A program made the translations under genes and the position numbers. A DNA stretch of 64,000 nt from Jidongwangia harbinensis (GTDB taxonomy: Bacteria > Actinomycetota > Actinomycetes > Mycobacteriales > Micromonosporaceae). The DNA is taken from the NCBI RefSeq assembly GCF_020216025.1, contig NZ_JAIWNC010000024.1, positions 1 to 64,000 on the forward strand, given 5' to 3'. How positions within the stretch are numbered: position 1 is the first letter of the stretch; every line of letters begins with the position of its first letter. A model generated the notes under the pieces. The model saw only the letters and a program-made list of their open reading frames with translations. It searched no databases and was not told the origin of the DNA. Positions 16,909-25,945 of this stretch are shown piece by piece.

Positions 16909-17732
16909 GGACGTACCCCGTCCGTGGCCGGCAGCGCGTCGATCCGGTCGGCCACCGTGGCGGCGTCGGGGCGTGCCTGCGCCGGGCCCAGGCACTCCCG
17001 CACCAGGCCGGCGACCGGCGCGGGCAGCGACGCACTGATCCGGGGCTCGGCGGACAGCACCCGGCGCAGCGCCAGCAGCCCGTCGGACCCGGGCAGGTCG
17101 CCGTAGACACCGGCGCCGCTCACCACGCGGTGCAGCAGCACCCCCAGCGACCACACGTCGGTGGCCGGGCCCGGCGCGCCGCCGAGCAGCAGCGCCGGGT
17201 CGACGTACTCGATCGCGTCGAGACCGCCCATCCCGGTGACCGTGACCCCCTCCGTGAAGACCTGGGCCAGGCCCAGGTCGGAGAGCCGGCCGCCGCCGGG
17301 ATGCAGCAGCACGTTGCCCGGCTTGATGTCGCGGTGGGCGATGCCGGCGGCGTGCAGCGCCGCGGCGGCCCGGGCCGCAGCGGCCAGGGCCCGCAGCGCC
17401 CCCGCCGGCGGGACCGGTTCGGCGGGGTCGGCGAGCGACCCGCCCGGCAGGTACTCCATCGAGTAGAAGAAGGCGCCGTCCTGCTGCCCCGCGTCGATCG
17501 GGGTGACCAGGTACGGCGACCGCACCGCCGCGAACGCGGCCAGCTCCCGGGTGGCCCGGCGGAACGCCACCTCGCTCGATTCGGCGTGCAGCACCTTGAC
17601 GGCGACGTACTCGACGTCGATCGGCAGCCGCGGCGGGCGCCGGGCCAGGAAGAAGTGACCGTGGTTGCCGGAGCCCAGCGGGCGGATGAAGTCGTAGTCG
17701 GCGATGCCCTGCACCTGATCCGGTCCTTTCAC
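16905..17732 (-). CDS. Soluble Ser/Thr protein kinase
   Basis: 275 residues, a bare Hanks-type kinase domain with no membrane helix. It has a glycine loop LGSGNHGHFFLA, ATP lysine in YVAVKVLH, catalytic HRDIKPGN, and DLG in place of DFG (LSDLGLAQ). The activation segment is IEYVDPALL and the alphaF segment is TDVWSLGVLLH. DLG is a tolerated variant in active kinases. It starts at GTG 17732, overlapping the FHA gene stop by 4 bp, and its own stop overlaps the antiporter start by 4 bp. It probably acts on the adjacent FHA protein or antiporter. Confidence 0.9.
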   Translation of the reverse strand: MKGPDQVQGIADYDFIRPLGSGNHGHFFLARRPPRLPIDVEYVAVKVLHAESSEVAFRRATRELAAFAAVRSPYLVTPIDAGQQDGAFFYSMEYLPGGSLADPAEPVPPAGALRALAAAARAAAALHAAGIAHRDIKPGNVLLHPGGGRLSDLGLAQVFTEGVTVTGMGGLDAIEYVDPALLLGGAPGPATDVWSLGVLLHRVVSGAGVYGDLPGSDGLLALRRVLSAEPRISASLPAPVAGLVRECLGPAQARPDAATVADRIDALPATDGVRP

Positions 17733-18751
17733 GGCTGGGAGTTGCGGTGCGACTCGTAGCGGAACCAGCGCCGGCCCACGTCGACCCGGGCGCCCGGCGA
17801 GACCACCACGGGTACGCCGGGGACGAGCCGCTCGGGCTCGGCCGCGCCCGGGCGGTGCACGAAGGTGCCGTTCGCCGAGCCCAGGTCCACCAGCTCGACC
17901 CGCCACCCGGTGAGCCGGACCCGGACGTGCCGGCGGGAGACACCGCTGGCCGGTCCGGAGACCCGCAACGGGCGGGCCCGGTGCGCGGCGACGTCGGAGT
18001 CGATGTCGGGCTCGCGGCCCACCACGTAGTCGGTGTCGAGGCGCAGCGTGCTGCCGTCGTCGAGCAGCAGCAGGCCCAGCGGTGGCCGCGGCCCGAGCCG
18101 GGTCACCTGGGTCAGCTGGGCCATCGAGATGCCGCAGATCTGGCAGTACCGCTGGCCGGGGTCGTTGAAGTGTTCGTCGCGGCAGTACACCCCCTCGATC
18201 AGGGCGCGGGTAGGGGTCTGGTCCGCGGCCGGGGCGGCCTCGGGCGCGTACCCGGGCAGCACGATGACCGCCTCGAACGGTGCCGCGCGGTCCGGCCGGC
18301 GCGGCGGGGGCACGGGCCGGCCGAGCTGCGCCAGCAGTCCCGCGCCGCTGACCACGCCGGCGTGCAGCGCGGTCCGCGGGTCGGCCGAACCGCTCCCCGG
18401 AAGGCTCAGCCGCACCGTCCACAGTGTTCCGTCGAGCGGCTGGTGGGCCAGGGCCGGCCCGCGCAGCTCGACCCGGCCGCGCCCGCCGTCGGCCCGGACG
18501 TCCGCCGCACCGCGTACCAGAATCGCCGGTCTGCCGCCGAGCGCGAGCACCGCGCAGGCCGGGCCCTCGGCGCCGACCCGGCCGGCCAGCCGGGTGATCA
18601 GGCCGTCGCCGTCGCCGCCGTCGGCCGCGGCCCGGTGCAGCACCGCGACCAGGTCGGCCGTCTCGTCGCCGCGGTCCGCGCACACGGCGAGCAGCTCACC
18701 GGCCCGCACCACCAGGCCCGGGCCGGGCAGAGGCTGGACACGCACGCTCAC
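17729..18751 (-). CDS. Zinc-ribbon and FHA-domain protein
   Basis: 340 residues. Residues 1 to about 190 are of unknown fold (LLAVCADRGDETADLVAVL; the pattern of a PP2C-like or regulatory domain is faint). Cysteines at about 206-222 (C-x13-C-x2-C, in CRDEHFNDPGQRYCQICG) form a probable zinc ribbon. The last about 110 residues are an FHA phosphothreonine-binding domain (VVGREPDIDSDV, VSRRHVRVRL, DLGSANGTFV). GTG 18751 overlaps the previous stop by 4 bp. It probably reads phosphorylation by the operon's kinases. The combination of an unknown N-terminus, ribbon and FHA is unusual. Confidence 0.85.
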   Translation of the reverse strand: MSVRVQPLPGPGLVVRAGELLAVCADRGDETADLVAVLHRAAADGGDGDGLITRLAGRVGAEGPACAVLALGGRPAILVRGAADVRADGGRGRVELRGPALAHQPLDGTLWTVRLSLPGSGSADPRTALHAGVVSGAGLLAQLGRPVPPPRRPDRAAPFEAVIVLPGYAPEAAPAADQTPTRALIEGVYCRDEHFNDPGQRYCQICGISMAQLTQVTRLGPRPPLGLLLLDDGSTLRLDTDYVVGREPDIDSDVAAHRARPLRVSGPASGVSRRHVRVRLTGWRVELVDLGSANGTFVHRPGAAEPERLVPGVPVVVSPGARVDVGRRWFRYESHRNSQP

Positions 18752-19185
18752 ACCAGCCTCCCGCCGCGGAAGCGCCACCGCAGGAACGGCACCCGCATCG
18801 GACCGTTGGCGACCAGCCAGACGGCCAGCCAGACCACGCCGAAGTGGACGGCGAAGACCCAGCCGGGCGGGGCGGAGCCGGCCAGCGGCACCGCGCCGGC
18901 CCGCAGGAGCGCCCACAGCAGCAGACCCTCGGGTACGCCGGTGAGCAGCCCGAACAGCGACGGCCAGTCCTTCTCCCAGCGGAGCTGCATGAGCAGGTGG
19001 TACAGCAGCTCCCAGCCGATGCCGAGGACGGCCACCGCGGCCAGCAGGACGAACGCGTCGCCGTACCGCTCGGACAGCGGCGCCTGCCCGGGCAGCAACG
19101 GGACCAGCGCCAGGGTGACCACGGAACCGACCAGCGCGAGCAGGAACAGCCGGGTCTGGATGCGGCCGCTCAGGATCGGGACCAC
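18748..19185 (-). CDS. Small polytopic membrane protein, unknown
   Basis: 145 residues with about four hydrophobic helices (TRLFLLALVGSVVTLALVPL; AFVLLAAVAVLGIGWELLYHLL; GLLLWALLRAGAVPL; FGVVWLAVWLVANG). The middle motif HLLMQLRWEKDWPSLFGLLTG is charged and may face the cytosol. No family was recognised. GTG 19185 has GGGAG upstream and overlaps the oxidoreductase gene by 16 bp; its stop overlaps the FHA gene by 4 bp. Context suggests a membrane partner for the FHA protein, kinases or antiporter. Confidence 0.8.
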   Translation of the reverse strand: MVPILSGRIQTRLFLLALVGSVVTLALVPLLPGQAPLSERYGDAFVLLAAVAVLGIGWELLYHLLMQLRWEKDWPSLFGLLTGVPEGLLLWALLRAGAVPLAGSAPPGWVFAVHFGVVWLAVWLVANGPMRVPFLRWRFRGGRLV

Positions 19186-20726
19186 GCCGCACTCCCTTCC
19201 ACCGGGCGGCCGAGGGCCCACCGGATCCACTGGGAGGTCGACCGGAGGAGTCCGAGGCGGTCGCACCAACCCCGCCGCGCCAGGTCGTCGGTGATCTCCT
19301 GGGCCGCCACCTGAAGGCCCAGGAAGGTGTCGACGCCGGGGAAGTAGCCGCCCAGCGTCGCGGTGCCGGAGGCGTAGACGGCGCCGTCGCCGCTGGCCGT
19401 GCCGATCACCTCGAAGGTCCGCTCCACGTCCAGCCGGCCCAGCGGGTTGCGCCCGGCCCCGCCGTGTGTAAGCAGGTCGTCCAGCACCCGGTGGTCGGCG
19501 ATGTCGGCCTCCAGGCCGGTGCAGTCGACGATGAAGTCGGACACGATCTTCCGGGTGTCGTCGCCGCACTTCACGATGCTGGTCAGCCGGGTCTCCGGTC
19601 CGGGGTGGACCTCCTCGACGGTGCCCTGGAACGCGCGGTACCAGCCCGCCTCCCGGCCGGTCCGCATCTGCTGCTGCCACTTGCGGCGTTTCGGGGTGTT
19701 GGTGCCGCCCATCCGGCGGTACTCGGCGGCCCGCTGCTCGCCCTCGAGGCGGCGCATCCGGGCCTTGAGCTGGCCGCCCCAGACCGACTTCGGATAGTTG
19801 AAACCCTGGTACGCGAACCCGTGGCCGCCCTTGCGCCGGGAGCCGATGTGCGGGCCGTGCGCGCCGGACACGTAGGTCCGGAAGACGTGCTCGATCTCGG
19901 TCTGCAGGCCGTACCGCGCACGGTCGTCCATCAGCCGCTGCAGCACCCGGGAGGCGACGATCCCGCCGCCGCGCACCATGACCGTGCCGGGCGTGGTCTT
20001 GAGGTACTCGTACACGTGCTCGTGCGGCTCGTAGGCGTTGACCACGTGGTGGAAGTCGCCGTAGGTCTCGCGGAACGCCTGCAGATCCGGCAGGAACTTC
20101 AGGCCGGGATAGCCGACGGCGAGGTGCACGAACCGCGCCCGGTAGGCCACCCGCTTGGTCGCGGTGCTGCCGGCCGGCGGGGTGAGGATCACGAAATAGC
20201 CGCCGCCGGCGCGCCGGCGTACCATCCGCACCACGCCCTTGACCAGCATGTCCGGGTATCCGATCCGGGCCGACTCGCGGGCCAGCCCGGCGAACACCGT
20301 CCCGGCGCGCGGCGTCCAGTAGTCGGTGAAGACCGGCTCGCCGAGCACGTGCAGCAACGGCCGCGCGGTCCGCTCCCGCCACGCCTCCGCCAGCGCGTAC
20401 GACGGGAAGCCCCAGATGTTGTCCGGCCGCGACGAGGAGTCCGAGCGGATCCGCTCGAGCCGCGGGATCTGCGACACCCGGGTGAGGTACTCGTAGGTCT
20501 GCCACGGATGGTCGATGGTGGACAGCACCGCGATCCGGTCGGCCGGCACCCCGGCGATGCGCAGATAGTTGACAGTGACGAACGAGCCGATACCGCCGCC
20601 GACGCTGACGAACGGCACGTCCCGCACCTCGATGCCGGCCTCGTCGACCATCGCGTCAGTCCACTGTGGCTCCCGCAACAGGCGCGGCGTCAGCTCGCCG
20701 GGCAGGCCGGCGCTCACGTACTCCAT
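19170..20726 (-). CDS. FAD/NAD(P)-binding oxidoreductase-like protein
   Basis: 518 residues. An N-terminal dinucleotide motif (FVSVGGGIGSFVTVNYLR, near residue 40) and a second one (VMVRGGGIVASRVLQRL, near residue 220) suggest a two-dinucleotide-binding flavoprotein, as in monooxygenases or pyridine-nucleotide oxidoreductases. VDCTGLEADI and ASGTATLGGYFPG fit the late FAD-binding region. Substrate unknown. GGGGGA 9 bases before ATG 20726 sets the start, and it is the first gene of the six-gene operon. The presence of a redox enzyme at the head of a kinase/FHA/antiporter operon suggests redox-linked control of ion flux; this is inference. Confidence 0.8.
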   Translation of the reverse strand: MEYVSAGLPGELTPRLLREPQWTDAMVDEAGIEVRDVPFVSVGGGIGSFVTVNYLRIAGVPADRIAVLSTIDHPWQTYEYLTRVSQIPRLERIRSDSSSRPDNIWGFPSYALAEAWRERTARPLLHVLGEPVFTDYWTPRAGTVFAGLARESARIGYPDMLVKGVVRMVRRRAGGGYFVILTPPAGSTATKRVAYRARFVHLAVGYPGLKFLPDLQAFRETYGDFHHVVNAYEPHEHVYEYLKTTPGTVMVRGGGIVASRVLQRLMDDRARYGLQTEIEHVFRTYVSGAHGPHIGSRRKGGHGFAYQGFNYPKSVWGGQLKARMRRLEGEQRAAEYRRMGGTNTPKRRKWQQQMRTGREAGWYRAFQGTVEEVHPGPETRLTSIVKCGDDTRKIVSDFIVDCTGLEADIADHRVLDDLLTHGGAGRNPLGRLDVERTFEVIGTASGDGAVYASGTATLGGYFPGVDTFLGLQVAAQEITDDLARRGWCDRLGLLRSTSQWIRWALGRPVEGSAAWSRS

Positions 20727-20812
20727 GGATTGTTCCCCCGTGAATCCGGGCAGTGATCTCTGCCCGATGTCCCCATACGGGTACCACACGGCGGCAAGCG
20801 GGAGACCCGGTG

Positions 20813-21619
20813 CTAAGCCTGGTCCCGGTCGAGTGCGGCGGCACGGTGGACCGCGATCCAGGCGGCGGCGAAGTCCACCACGGCCCGCTGTCTCATCAGG
20901 CGGCCGGTGGCCCGGCCGACCGGTCCGACGACCGCCGCGCCGGTGGTCTCGAAGTCGGCACCGATCCGGTCGAAGTCGCTCTCGTCCTCGTCGACGTCCA
21001 CCCAGGTCACCCATCGGCCAGTGCCGTCGGCCTGGCGGATCGAGGCGCCCGCGGTGTGCCGCGGCGGGTCGCTCTGCCGCCACTCGGCCAGGTGCATCGA
21101 GGTGTTCGAGTCGTGCCCGACACCGAGCAGCAGCACCTGGCCGTCCAGGCGGTGGAGCGCACCCACCGGCGACTCCTCGCCGAGCGCGTCGTCCAGGCGG
21201 TGCCCGGCGACGACATCGCCGGCCCGCGGGCCCACCGCGGCGAACGAGACCTGCGGGTGATCGCTGCGCCGGGCGCCCGGCCAGGTCCGTACGGTCTCGG
21301 CGAGCACCCCCATGAACCGGCTCGCCGGGGTCCGCGCCGGGTCGAAGCCGGGCGCCTCCCGCCGGATCGGCTCCCACCATTCGGGCGGCACCGGCGGCCG
21401 GGACCAGTCGGCCGGATCGCTGTTTTCCGACGTGTGGGTGGGCACCACCAGGGTGCCGTCCGGGCCGAGCGCGTCCAGGAGGGCCTGCACGACGGCCTGC
21501 GGTCCACCCGGCACGAAACCCACGCTCCGGTATGACGAGTGCATCAGCAGCACCCCGCCGGGATCGACCCCGAGCGCGCGCAGATCGGCGGTCAGCGACC
21601 GCATGGGAACGAGATGCAT
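20813..21619 (-). CDS. AAC(3)-family N-acetyltransferase
   Basis: 268 residues matching the aminoglycoside 3-N-acetyltransferase (antibiotic_NAT) fold: LLMHSSYRSVGFVPGGPQAV, DGTLVVPTHT, DPARTPASRFMGVLAE, RSDHPQVSFAAVG and LLLGVGHDSNTSMHLAE. Members transfer acetyl from acetyl-CoA to amino groups; chromosomal members in actinomycetes do not always confer resistance. It starts 9 bp after the efflux-pump gene stop, so the two form an operon. The next gene downstream begins 86 bp away. Confidence 0.9.
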   Translation of the reverse strand: MHLVPMRSLTADLRALGVDPGGVLLMHSSYRSVGFVPGGPQAVVQALLDALGPDGTLVVPTHTSENSDPADWSRPPVPPEWWEPIRREAPGFDPARTPASRFMGVLAETVRTWPGARRSDHPQVSFAAVGPRAGDVVAGHRLDDALGEESPVGALHRLDGQVLLLGVGHDSNTSMHLAEWRQSDPPRHTAGASIRQADGTGRWVTWVDVDEDESDFDRIGADFETTGAAVVGPVGRATGRLMRQRAVVDFAAAWIAVHRAAALDRDQA

Positions 21620-21628
21620 GGGGGCACG

Positions 21629-22909
21629 CTAGCGGGCGAGGGCCACGACGGGTTCGTTCTTTTCGACGGGCAGGCGGTGCGGCTGGACCACGAGAAAGCA
21701 GACCAGGGTGGCGGCGAGCATGCCGCCGAAGACCACGACGGCCATCGCGACCGCGCCGACGCCGAGGACGCCGACCAGCGGCGCGGCCAGGGCACCGACG
21801 CCGAACTGGACCGCGCCGAGCAGAGCGGCCGCGGTGCCCGCCGCTTCACCGTGCCGCGACAGCGCCAGGGCGGGGGCGTTCGGCAGGGCCAGCCCGACCG
21901 TGGCGAGCACCAGCCAGAGCGGGATCAGGATGCCGGCCAGGCCGCCGGTCCCGGTGGCGGCGAGGACCAGCAACACCAGGCCGAAGCCGAGGCCGGCCAG
22001 CAGGGAGCCGGCCAGGATCTGCTGCGGCGTCCAGCGACGCAGCAGGCGCACGTTGCACTGGGTGGCGCCGATCAGGCCGACCGCGCCGCCCGCGAACACG
22101 AACGCGAACTGCTGCTCGCTCAGGCCGAACCCGTCCTGCAGAACGTACGCGGAGCCGCTGACATAGGCGAACAGTGCCGCCATCGCCAGCCCGGCGACCA
22201 GGATGAGGCCCACGTACACGCGGTCGGTGAGCAGCCGGCCGTAGTCGCGGACCGTGCCGGCCATCCCGCCGTGGCGCCGGCGCTGTACCGGCAGCGTCTC
22301 GGGCAACACCACCGCGGCCGCCGCCATGATCGCGACGGCGGCGACGGCCAGCACCACGAAGACGCCGCGCCACGACGTGAACTGCAACGTCTGGCCGCCG
22401 ATGGTCGGGGCGAGGATCGGGGCGACGCCGACCACCAGCATCAGCCGGGAGAACAGCTTCGCCGCGGCCAGGCCGCTGAACAGGTCGCGGACGATCGCCA
22501 TCGCCACCACCGACGCCGCAGCGGCACCCAGGCCCTGCAGCACCCGCAGCCCACCGAGGACCGCCAGGTTCGGCGCGATCACGCAGAGCACCGAGGCGAG
22601 CACGTGCACACCGACTCCGGCGAGCAACGGCACGCGGCGCCCGATCGCGTCGGACAGCGGCCCGACCAGCAACTGGCCCAGGGCGAGACCGACGAGCGTG
22701 CCGGTCAGCGTGAGCTGCACCGCGGCCGCGGTCGCCCCCAGGTCGTCGGTGATGGTCGGCAACGCCGGCAGGTACATGTCGATGGTGAGCGGGCCGAGCG
22801 CGGTGAGCAGCCCCAGCACGAGCACGATCCGGAAACGCCGCCCCGGCGGGAGCAGCTCCCCCGGGGAGGGATCGGTTTCCGGGAGGGTGACGGTGCGAGT
22901 CTCAACCAC
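21629..22909 (-). CDS. Bcr/CflA-type multidrug efflux MFS transporter
   Basis: 426 residues, 12 helices. The start of helix 1 (LTALGPLTIDMYLPALPTI) is diagnostic of the Bcr/CflA drug-resistance group, and the loop 2-3 motif is GPLSDAIGRRVPLL. The motif VGVAPILAPTIGGQ fits the conserved helix 5 signature C. It is expected to export small hydrophobic drugs against protons. GTG 22909 is the start. The AAC(3)-like gene follows after 9 bp, giving a small efflux-plus-modification pair. Confidence 0.92.
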   Translation of the reverse strand: MVETRTVTLPETDPSPGELLPPGRRFRIVLVLGLLTALGPLTIDMYLPALPTITDDLGATAAAVQLTLTGTLVGLALGQLLVGPLSDAIGRRVPLLAGVGVHVLASVLCVIAPNLAVLGGLRVLQGLGAAAASVVAMAIVRDLFSGLAAAKLFSRLMLVVGVAPILAPTIGGQTLQFTSWRGVFVVLAVAAVAIMAAAAVVLPETLPVQRRRHGGMAGTVRDYGRLLTDRVYVGLILVAGLAMAALFAYVSGSAYVLQDGFGLSEQQFAFVFAGGAVGLIGATQCNVRLLRRWTPQQILAGSLLAGLGFGLVLLVLAATGTGGLAGILIPLWLVLATVGLALPNAPALALSRHGEAAGTAAALLGAVQFGVGALAAPLVGVLGVGAVAMAVVVFGGMLAATLVCFLVVQPHRLPVEKNEPVVALAR

Positions 22910-22992
22910 ACCTGCGGCAAGTGGTCCCGCGCCCGGTTCATTCCGCCCGGGCCGCGTTGGTAACCACGGTCACACGTACCCGATATGGGCCC

Positions 22993-24660
22993 CTACCAGC
23001 TCATTTTATGCTTCCTTCGGGTTCGGGTCTGCTCGTCGAGCGACGGGCGGGCGTCCCTGGCCCCGGAGGCCGAAGCATCCGCCGGCACGTCCGGGATCGG
23101 TGTGCCGGCGCACGTCGCCCCCCGCTTCGGCAGCGTTCCGTTCAGCAGGTAGTCGTCGATCGCGGCGTCGACGCAGGGGTTGGCGCCGTGGACCACGTGA
23201 TAGCCGTCGCGGGGCACCGTGAGCAGCCGGTGCCCGAGCAGGTCCGCCATCGCCCGGCCGCCCTCGTACGGCGTCTGCGGGTCGAACTCCTCCTGCACCA
23301 CCATCCCGGTCGGGTAGTCGCCGCGGCGCACCTTGACCAGCGGCTCGAGGCGCTCCACCGACCCGAACGTGCACTCCCGCGGAGAGGCCGCCGAGGCACC
23401 CCAGCCGTACGGATAGTGCCGGGAGAAGTAGCGCATGTCGGCGTAGTACTCCTCGAGATCGGTGGGCCATTCCGCCTCGCAGTTGACGGCCTCCCAGACG
23501 CCGTTGCTGGTCGGCGGTTCGTCCGCCCGGATCTCCTGCTGGAGAGCCAGCGCCCGGTAGAGATCGCCGGGCAGGTCCGAGCGCTGGTCCACCTCGTTTC
23601 CCAGCCGGCGTACGGTCTCCGCGAAGTAGTCCCAGTACTCCACCTCGTTGGTGGCCCCGATGACACCGTCGAACTCGTCGCCGTCGTACGCGAAGTCCTC
23701 CCGCTCGATCGGGTGCTCCTCCAGCTTCGCCCGGATCTGTTCGACGGTGGCGTGCACCTCCGCCCGGGTGTCGCCCAGGCCGTAGGTCTCGTGGCGCTGC
23801 GCCACCCAGGTCATCCAGGCGTCCGCGGTCCGGCGCTGGGTGATCGCCTGCTGCTTCCAGGCCTCCCGCCACATCCACCGCGGATGCATGGCGGAGTCCA
23901 GGACGGTGCGGTTCAGCCGCTGCGGGAACAGCGTGCCGTAGACGGCGGTCACGTACGTGCCGTACGACTTCCCGATCAGGTTCAGCCGGCGCTCGCCCAG
24001 GACCGCCCGGACGATGTCGAGGTCCCGGGCGTTGTTGGCGGAGGTGAAGTACGGGCGCCGGGCACCGTCCGCGCGTTCGCACTGCTGGTCGCGCTTGCGG
24101 AACTCCTCGGCGTACGCCCGCATCTGCGCGTCGGTGAAGCGGGTCCTCCCGGCCAGTTGGACGTTGACGCCCTCGCAGAGCAGCGGTTGCGCCGGCCCGA
24201 CGCCGCGCGGGTCGTACCCGATGATGTCGTAGCGCACCGACAGCGCGTCGTACGCGCGGTCCTCCGCCGCGCCGATGCCCTGCCCGCCCGGCCCTCCGGG
24301 AACCTCGACCAGCACGCCGAGCCGTTTCTCCGGGTCCGCGGCGGCCCGGCGGGACAGTGCGACGGTCTCCCGCGGACCGTCCGGCCGCCGGTAGTCCAGC
24401 GGCACCCGCACGGTGGTGCATTCCACCGCCGGGGACCCGTCGCCGGCACGGGCGGCCGGGGGCGGCGGCGCGTCCGGTCGTCCCGGCCAGGACGGCCTGG
24501 GGCAGGGTCCCCAGGCGGGACGCTGAGCGTAGAACTCCGCCAGTCCGACCGGCACGTCGCCCGGTTCCGGCCCGGTGTTCGCCACGGCGAGCGGCACCAC
24601 CGTGGCGCACAGGGCCGCCGTCGCCGTGGCGAACAGACCGGCCTTGGTTCTCCGTTTCAT
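22993..24660 (-). CDS. Secreted alpha/beta hydrolase, tripeptidyl-aminopeptidase (TAP) type
   Basis: 555 residues. An N-terminal signal peptide (KAGLFATATAALCATVVPLA) is followed by an alpha/beta-hydrolase fold: oxyanion region VPGGPGGQGIG, YDPRGVG, nucleophile Ser in IGKSYGT, and a C-terminal TAP-like segment with DPQTPYEGG (acid Asp) and GYHVVHG (His). The family, exemplified by Streptomyces SlpD/SlpE/Tap, removes N-terminal peptides from exported proteins. It lies 67 bp downstream of the membrane protein encoded after the ECF sigma factor, on the same strand, and may be part of that regulon. Confidence 0.9.
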   Translation of the reverse strand: MKRRTKAGLFATATAALCATVVPLAVANTGPEPGDVPVGLAEFYAQRPAWGPCPRPSWPGRPDAPPPPAARAGDGSPAVECTTVRVPLDYRRPDGPRETVALSRRAAADPEKRLGVLVEVPGGPGGQGIGAAEDRAYDALSVRYDIIGYDPRGVGPAQPLLCEGVNVQLAGRTRFTDAQMRAYAEEFRKRDQQCERADGARRPYFTSANNARDLDIVRAVLGERRLNLIGKSYGTYVTAVYGTLFPQRLNRTVLDSAMHPRWMWREAWKQQAITQRRTADAWMTWVAQRHETYGLGDTRAEVHATVEQIRAKLEEHPIEREDFAYDGDEFDGVIGATNEVEYWDYFAETVRRLGNEVDQRSDLPGDLYRALALQQEIRADEPPTSNGVWEAVNCEAEWPTDLEEYYADMRYFSRHYPYGWGASAASPRECTFGSVERLEPLVKVRRGDYPTGMVVQEEFDPQTPYEGGRAMADLLGHRLLTVPRDGYHVVHGANPCVDAAIDDYLLNGTLPKRGATCAGTPIPDVPADASASGARDARPSLDEQTRTRRKHKMSW

Positions 24661-24727
24661 CGCAACCTTTTCCTGCTCGCGGGAGCGCCCGGTCCGACCG
24701 GCGCCGTCGTGGTGTCGGTGCGGATCG

Positions 24728-25945
24728 TTACGGCTGCACGGCGTCCGCCGCCGGGGTCCAGGTCGACTCGTCCGTGACGTCGGCGAGCCTGATTCCCTTG
24801 GCGACCTTCTCCAGTTCGGTCAGCGGCACCTTGTTGCCGAGGCCGGTGGCGGTGACCTGGAGCTGGACCTTGCCGTCGGCACTCCAGACGGTGCAGAAAC
24901 CGCCGTCCGCCGGGCTGTTGCGGCTCCCGACGCTCCGGTCGGAGACCTGACGGCACGTCGTCGCGCCGGGCTCGGGCGACTGGTTGGAGCTGGTGCTCGG
25001 CGTGACGAGGACGTGGAAGCCGTCCCGGATGGCATCGGCGGCCGCGTCGTACGGCGCGGTCAGGCCCGAGGTGGGCGCGGCCGGCTTGGTGTACGTCGCT
25101 CCGCCGTAGTCGCCGGCGCGGGCCGTGGCGATGCCGCCGAGGCCGGGCATGGCGTGAGTGCCGATCTGCAGTGGCAGGTAACCGTCCGGCAGGTAGCCGA
25201 CCGTGAACGGCACCAGGGCCGGCGCCGGCGTGCCGGGCGTCAGGCCGTCGACCAGGCCGCCCAGGTCCTCGAAGGTCGGCGTGGCCGGGTCGCTGGAGTA
25301 CGACGTGACCGCCGCCCAGGCGTTGTCGGCGTACTCCCAGGCGAACAGCTTGTTGCCGCCGGCCGCCGGCTTGTCCGGGTCGAGGCCGACCGGCAGCGTC
25401 GCCCGCACGGCCCTGCGCCCGGCCACGGTGACGTCCTTGCCGTCGGCGATCCCGGCGGGGTCGAAGGCGCCCGGCCGGTACACGGTCAGGTACGCCCACA
25501 GGGACGGCTTTCCCATGTCGGCCCGCTTCCGCTCGACGGTGCCGCCCCGCGTCTCGGCCTCCTCCGCGGTGAGGGGCCTGTCGTTCGAGGTGTGGCCGTC
25601 GGAGTAGACGGGGGCGATCTGGTAGGCGGTGGACGCCACGATCGGGTCCTGCACGTGCAGCGTGCCGGCGTCGTACCCGTGGAAGGTGAAGGCGAAGGGC
25701 CCCGTCTCGGCGGTCGCCGCCCCGGCCGGAGCCGGCCCGGCCAAGGTGTTCTGCTCGGCGCGGACGGCCGGCAGCGCGAACGCGCCGGCGACGGCGACCA
25801 CCACCAGGCCGGCCGCGCCGGCCGACGCGAACCCGGCCCGGCGCCGCCGCTCGGCCCGGCGCCCCGCCGCGACGATGTCGTCGGCGGTGCGGGCCATCGG
25901 CGGCTCGTCGCCCGTCACGGCGTCCACGAATTCATGCAACTGCAT
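24728..25945 (-). CDS. Single-pass membrane protein partner of the ECF sigma factor
   Basis: 405 residues. A short cytoplasmic segment (1-40; basic RRAERRRRAG) is followed by one membrane helix (GLVVVAVAGAFALPAV, about 46-62) and an outer domain of about 340 residues with two cysteines (CRQVS, FCTVW). No HxxxCxxC zinc anti-sigma motif is visible. ATG 25945 overlaps the sigma gene stop by 14 bp, the usual arrangement for an anti-sigma or sensor partner. A role as regulator of the SigE-type factor is inferred only from this position. Confidence 0.8.
   Translation of the reverse strand: MQLHEFVDAVTGDEPPMARTADDIVAAGRRAERRRRAGFASAGAAGLVVVAVAGAFALPAVRAEQNTLAGPAPAGAATAETGPFAFTFHGYDAGTLHVQDPIVASTAYQIAPVYSDGHTSNDRPLTAEEAETRGGTVERKRADMGKPSLWAYLTVYRPGAFDPAGIADGKDVTVAGRRAVRATLPVGLDPDKPAAGGNKLFAWEYADNAWAAVTSYSSDPATPTFEDLGGLVDGLTPGTPAPALVPFTVGYLPDGYLPLQIGTHAMPGLGGIATARAGDYGGATYTKPAAPTSGLTAPYDAAADAIRDGFHVLVTPSTSSNQSPEPGATTCRQVSDRSVGSRNSPADGGFCTVWSADGKVQLQVTATGLGNKVPLTELEKVAKGIRLADVTDESTWTPAADAVQP

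Noticed and set aside
16905..17732. Second kinase as a pseudokinase because of DLG in place of DFG
   Set aside because: The ATP lysine, HRDIKPGN and Asp of DLG are all present; DLG occurs in active kinases.
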